Source: Silurus meridionalis (lineage: Eukaryota > Chordata > Actinopteri > Siluriformes > Siluridae). Taken from it: a stretch of DNA of 64,000 bases. The stretch covers positions 1,520,001 to 1,584,000 of the forward strand of contig NC_060891.1 in NCBI RefSeq assembly GCF_014805685.1, in the 5' to 3' direction. Under the pieces are notes generated by a model. It was not told where the DNA came from, searched no databases, and saw only the letters and a list, made by a program, of their open reading frames with translations. Shown piece by piece: positions 59,014-64,000 of the stretch. Position 1 is the first letter of the stretch, and each line of letters starts with the position of its first letter. A program made the translations under genes and the position numbers.

Positions 59014-61355
59014 TATTTAAAACGTTCAACTCAGATGTAACGTAATTACGGGAAGCTGATGAAATTATGAATCATGTGACATTTGTGTATCCTTGCAGCA
59101 GGAGTAATACTTCTGTTGTTGTATATGGGATAAATGATTTGCCGTGATTGGCCAACATACCATTTTTATTTATTTTTTTTACCACGGCCAAAATATTGCA
59201 AATAGGAATTATGTTTTAATAATTAGACAAAAAAATATGATTAATCGGCGATCCTAGACTGGTGTTATTGTAATGTTTAAGAACTGGAAACGAAGCAAGA
59301 AGCAGTTAATCACATTTTATATCTAATGGTGCATTATTATCTCTCAAAGTTTTGGCACTAGATCAGAAAATGTAAGACAACACCCCATTTACACCTGAAG
59401 CAATTACACAGGCTTCCAAATTTCACTGGAGTGTGATGTGCAATACAGCACAGCTTGACTGGTTCATCCATGCATTAAATGTGTAATTACACACTTCTAG
59501 GATCTGAGCTTTCTTCTATTACACATAAATGGATAGGAAGGTACTAATAATCACTTTACAGGACCTATATTATTATTACATTCAGGCAACATTTTATTTT
59601 CTTCACTACACTACATCACTACATGTACTGTAGCCGCTCTCTTGGGTTTGTAAATAAAAGAGGTCATGAGAACATAGGAAACTTCTGTGAAGTGCCATTT
59701 TTTATTTAAATGTAGCTTTTGATGTTGAAACACCTTTAAGTGTTTTCAGACCAATTATACAAAAGAAAATGATTCTTGAGCTATCTGAGTGTTTGTTTGT
59801 TTGTTGGCCCAAATCTCCAGAATACATGACATTTCTGCAGCCCAGGCCTAGGTTCTATAAAGCTTAGTGAACTGCAAATGGAAGAACATGGTCCAGATGC
59901 AGGCCTGGCAAAGAATTTCAGTGAATCAAAATGAGCACTCCAAAAATACTGTAGACAAAAAAAGGCTGGAATTCCGTGGTCATTTTCCACTGTATTGATG
60001 TAAATTATTTAGGTTAATGCAGCTTTTGGCTAGCAGAAACTATTCTGACCTTCTGGGGTTTAGATTAACAGGAATAAATTGATGGATGGAACATGTAATG
60101 AAAGGGACTGTTTACTGAAGCATGTACATCGTTTCTTTAACCTCACGCTTCGAAAGAAAGCCTGAACCTCCCTCGAAGTTTCTACACACAAATCTTTCCG
60201 CGGCTGTCACTCCAACTCGATTGTCTAAAGCCGCAGAAAAAGATGCAGTGTTCTTTTACACCAGTATTCTTTCCTGACTACAAAAGACTGACAAAGAAAG
60301 TCTAATTCATTCGATTAATTAACATTTTTACTCTCAAACCCGCCACTGAATTTAATGACATTTGTTTCGGAAAACCATTTAAAATATTTCAATACTTTGA
60401 AAAAGAAAAATTTACATCCAGCTTCTGTACAACTTCCCCTTTCATAAATCATAAAAGTCTGTCATTTTCAGGAGGTGGAGAAACCGGTTGCCATGGTGCC
60501 ACCCCAACAAATGAGAAAAAGAACAGGATGTTCTTTTTTACATTATAACAGGTTTGAACACAATGGCATAAGAGGTGTTAAATTATAACCTGTGTCTCCC
60601 AATGGAAATGAGAGAGGACACGGTGTGCCCCAAGGCAAAATGCCTGTAATGAAATTAACTTTCTAAAGCATTAGCTCATCAAGAAAACACAGTCGAGGAC
60701 ACGCCTACTATATGGGGGTCATGGGTATTTAAGCAGACCGCACCAAACACCTGAAAAATGATATAGCAAAAACAATCGAGGCATTTTTATACAGCAGATT
60801 CCTCTGGTGGGGCCAATTTCAGGCATTTATGTTAATTATTTGGCTCATCAATTTTTTATAAACTTTTATATCGAGCTGAGTCTTTTTTTTCAAAGTCAAA
60901 GCAAAGTCAAAGCAGAGTCTAATCTTATTCTCATCCGACCCGAAAAGGATCGTTGTGTTCCAACCCGCCAACCGAACCATACCAAGGAGGAGAATCAGGA
61001 ACAAGGGTTCAGATAAAATTGACTTACGCAAATACAATATATCAATGAACATGAGCAACATGACAGATGTACAATGAGAGAAAAAAAAATACACGTGTTG
61101 CTTCGTCACCTGTCAGTCTGGGCGTAAAGACTAGATGAACCCATGTCAGGAGTCGCAACACAAAAGAGAAAATTCAATTTCCTAAAGCTGTCACTGGAAC
61201 AAGTCTACCGAATGCCTGAATTCTGGCCTGGAGCAAAAATCATGTGTTTTGTGGCAATAAAAAGCTCAAGAATAAAAAGGAAACCCATTAACAGAAATTT
61301 TACACCTTTCTTTTATCTTGAAACACAACAAAAACAGCCATGGCTGCTAAGCAAG

Positions 61356-61356
<1 letters not shown>
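59014..61356. other. Intergenic, no feature seen
   Basis: No gene or repeat recognised. Confidence 0.5.

Positions 61357-61410
<54 letters not shown>
61357..61410 (+). repeat. (CA)n microsatellite
   Basis: About 27 CA units. Confidence 0.96.
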
Positions 61411-61412
<2 letters not shown>

Positions 61413-62159
61413 CATAAATAATGCACTATATTTAGCACAGCACAAGTGTATTTAGGGAAATACTGGTGCGGCAGCCAGACACAAATCCAGTCACGTGACT
61501 CGGCCAGTTGACGCCCACTAAGTGTTTGTTCCGCAACCAGTTGCAGTGTAACAAAAAATACAACAAACTTTAGCTGTTACGTAACTAATCATCAGGTTCA
61601 ACAAAACTACACCTGGTAATAATTTTATCACATCATTTACAGTTGGCTGATGAGCAGAGTGAAGTGTAAACAAATAAAACAAATTAAATACATTCACAAA
61701 TAAATCAATAATCGATCAAATTCTTGTCTTGGTGATCTTGTACAACTCCATCTCTTACTCACATCTCTTTTCTTGGCTCCATTTTACCATAAAAAACCTC
61801 CCAGAACTTTTCCTGACATTTCATGTGATCAGCTTAGACGCTTCCGATTGGATATCAATTCCATTGTATTAATACATGACAGAGAAAGAGTTTTGAAATA
61901 AAAAGAAACGATTTGTCGTTTTAAATCAATCAATAAATAATTTAATTAAATATTTAAAAGTTTGTGTCATGGAATCAAATGTTCCAGTGTTAATAAAACC
62001 ATATTATATTTTCATTCTACTCGATCCAGATCTAGTAAAACAAAAATCATGAATAATATCTGGAAAGTCAACAATGGTTGCCAGGTCTGTTCAATAATCA
62101 CCAATATACATTCGGTATTTTTACACTATTTACACGTAGCCCTAAATACTGATGTCAGC

Positions 62160-63345
62160 AAATTGGCAAATGAAGCCAGGCTGAGAGAAGAGGTGACCAT
62201 CTGTGAACAACATTATGGTTTTAATGCTGAGGAAGAGCACCACAGACGCATTTTTTGCTTTGAGAATGTTGATGAAGAAGTATAGAGAAGGTCAGAAGGA
62301 GTTGCATTGTGTATTTGTGGATTTAGAGAAAGCGTACGACAGGGTGGAGAGAAGAGTTGTGGTATTGTATGAGAAAGTCAGGTGTGTCAGAGAAGTATGT
62401 GAGGGTGGTGCAGGACATGTATGAGGACAGTGTGACATCAGTGAAGTGTGCAGTAGGAACGACAGACTGAATGTGGAACTGCATCAAGGATCGGCTCTGA
62501 GCCCTTTCCTGTTTGCAGTGGTGATGGACAGGCTGATAGACGAGGTCAGACAGGAGTCTCCGTGGACTATGATGTTTGCGGATAATATTGTGATTTGTGG
62601 TGAGAGTAGTGAGCAGGTGGAGAAGAGCCTGGAGAGGTGGAGGTACACGCTGGAGAGAAGGGGAATAAAAGTCAGTAGGAGTCAGACAGAGTACATGTGT
62701 GTGAATGAGAGGAAGGGCAGTGGAGGGGTGCGTTACAGGGAGAAGAGGTGGAGAAGGTGGAGGAGTTCAGGTACCTGGGGTCAACAGTGCAAAGTAATGG
62801 AGAATGTGTTAGAGAAGTAAAGAAAAGAGTGCAGGCAGGGTGGAGTGGGTGGAGAAGAGTGATAGCAGGAGTGATTTGTGATAGAAGAGTATCTGTGAGA
62901 GTGAAAGGGAAAGTTTATAGGACTGTAGGGAGACCTAAAATGTTGGATTGTTTAGAGACAGTGGCAATGAGTAAAAGACAGGAGGTGGAGCTGGAGGTAG
63001 CAGAGCTGAAGATGTTGAGATGTTAATTGGGAGTGATGACGATGGACAGGATTAGAAATGAATTTATTAGAGAGACAGCGCATGTAGGATGTTTTGGAGA
63101 CAAGGTGAGGGAGGTGAGATTAAGATGGTTTGGACATGTGCAGAGGAGGGACATGGGGTATATCAGTAGGAGAGGATGCTGAGGATGGAGGAAAATAGGA
63201 AGGCCAAGGAGGAGGTTTATGGATGTGGTGAGGGAAGACATGCAGGCAGTTGGTTTGAAAGAGACAGATGTAGAGGACAGAGTAGTATGGAGACAGATGA
63301 TCCGCTGTGGCGACCCCTAATGGGAGCAGCCGAAAGAAGAAGAAG
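62160..63345 (+). mobile_element. RTE-type LINE, 5'-truncated, dead reverse transcriptase
   Basis: Plus-strand blocks in order: RKSTTDAFFALRMLMKKYR, ELHCVFVDLEKAYDRV (RT motif with catalytic Asp), [84 protein letters not shown], then the 3' end CGACCCCTAATGGGAGCAGC with a GAAGAAG tail. The catalytic FADD reads FADN here, and at least three frameshifts or stops break the frame (near 62280, 62420 and 62745, plus TAA at 63023). The endonuclease domain is absent. Confidence 0.88.
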
Positions 63346-63464
63346 AACATGCACTTATTTTTAATTTGCAGTTTTTTATTTTCCCACTTTTTTTTCACAT
63401 GATGAATTAATTTGACATATTCTTCACATATCTCTAAAAGGATGAAATATATCAAATACAAATT

Positions 63465-63655
63465 ATAACATTTGGCAGATTCCTCTTATCCAAAATGACT
63501 TACATTTATGTCAAATATCCCACTGAGCAGGTGAGGGTTAGGGGCCTTGCTTAAGTACCCAGAAGTGGCAGCTGGGTGGTGTTGGGATTTAAACGCATGA
63601 CCTTCCAATAAGACGTCCAACAACTTAAACACTGAGCTACCACTTCCTTATAGCA
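63465..63655 (-). repeat. Dispersed tRNA/LINE-tail type repeat
   Basis: TTGGCAGATTCCTCTTATCC, then AAAATGACTTACATTTA, is the reverse form of the tail seen at 56630-56680. It is followed by GGGGCCTTGCTTAAGTACCC, AGAAGTGGCAGCTGGGTGG and GACCTTCCAATAAGACGTCC, a very common fish repeat. Confidence 0.6.
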
Positions 63656-64000
63656 AGGACTGCAATACATATCATTCAATTTAAGTAAAAAAAGTAAACA
63701 TGACCATTTCCCAGAATGCATTGCAGCTAAACTCACCTCAGCTAGTTAGTGATCTCAGATGGCAAGTGTGATGGACTTGATGTTGGTATTTCCATGACTA
63801 AAGTTCTGGATGATGATCTGTTTGAGTGGAATCTAGAGATGAGACGAGAAACCTGGAGAGATTTTAAAAGCATCAGGTATTTTAGGTATGAATAATATAT
63901 ATATATATATATGATAATGAATAGATGAATATTCTAATAGAAGTGCGAATACTGTAAACAGTTACACTAGTCTAAAATTTAAATAAAAGCAGTTTTAAAA
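63656..64000. other. Window end, no feature seen
   Basis: Unrecognised apart from a short (AT)n near 63896-63912. Confidence 0.5.

Noticed and set aside
62203..63026. A cellular gene encoding a reverse-transcriptase-like protein
   Set aside because: Catalytic FADD is FADN, the frame is broken several times and the 3' end is a LINE tail, so it is a dead retrotransposon.

Overview
The window is vertebrate nuclear DNA, almost certainly from a ray-finned fish. It has one gene split by phase-consistent GT/AG introns, many long (TG)n/(CA)n, (AT)n and GATA/GACA-type microsatellites, and a dense load of typical teleost repeats (Tc1/mariner, hAT-like, an RTE-type LINE, a tRNA-Glu SINE, small MITEs). 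The repeat mix would fit an otophysan such as a catfish, but that is only an impression.

Gene. The only protein-coding gene I can support is stonin-2 (ston2), plus strand, 3160-27298, in six coding exons: 3160-3238, 4980-5177, 11202-11375, 20180-22045, 25476-25678 and 27227-27298. They join in frame to 863 codons plus TGA. The protein is an endocytic adaptor: three N-terminal WVxF motifs (AP-2 alpha-ear ligands), two NPF motifs (EH-domain ligands, for example Eps15/intersectin), then the stonin homology domain and a C-terminal mu-homology domain that in stonin-2 recognises synaptotagmin. Exon 2 has two competing donors, and only the downstream one keeps the frame. A six-codon uORF precedes the start codon.

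Layout. 1-3159: upstream DNA with a hAT-like remnant carrying a decayed BED zinc finger. 3239-27226: introns holding a suspicious ~790-bp tandem duplication (intron 1), LINE and MITE copies (intron 2), a Tc1-like relic and several MITEs (intron 3), and (TG)n tracts close to splice sites. 27299-36850: 3' flank with a 380-bp tetranucleotide array, a hAT-type MITE, a tRNA-Glu SINE and an A/C-rich minisatellite. 36850-41430: a nested composite in which a 4.2-kb element with hAT-like ends and an 8-bp near-perfect target duplication sits inside an older MITE. The larger element carries an array of tRNA-like A-box/B-box modules, rightward in its left part and leftward in its right part. 44858-47200: a rearranged Tc1 inside a hAT-type MITE, followed by another Tc1-like relic. 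49745-50415: a 27-bp minisatellite. 55888-64000: a MITE, LINE fragments, a Tigger/pogo-derived element and a decayed RTE reverse transcriptase.

No second gene is recognisable in the 36 kb downstream of ston2. Most other open frames are translated microsatellites, minisatellites or transposon debris. The most unusual structure is the tRNA-like array at 37.25-39.6 kb.
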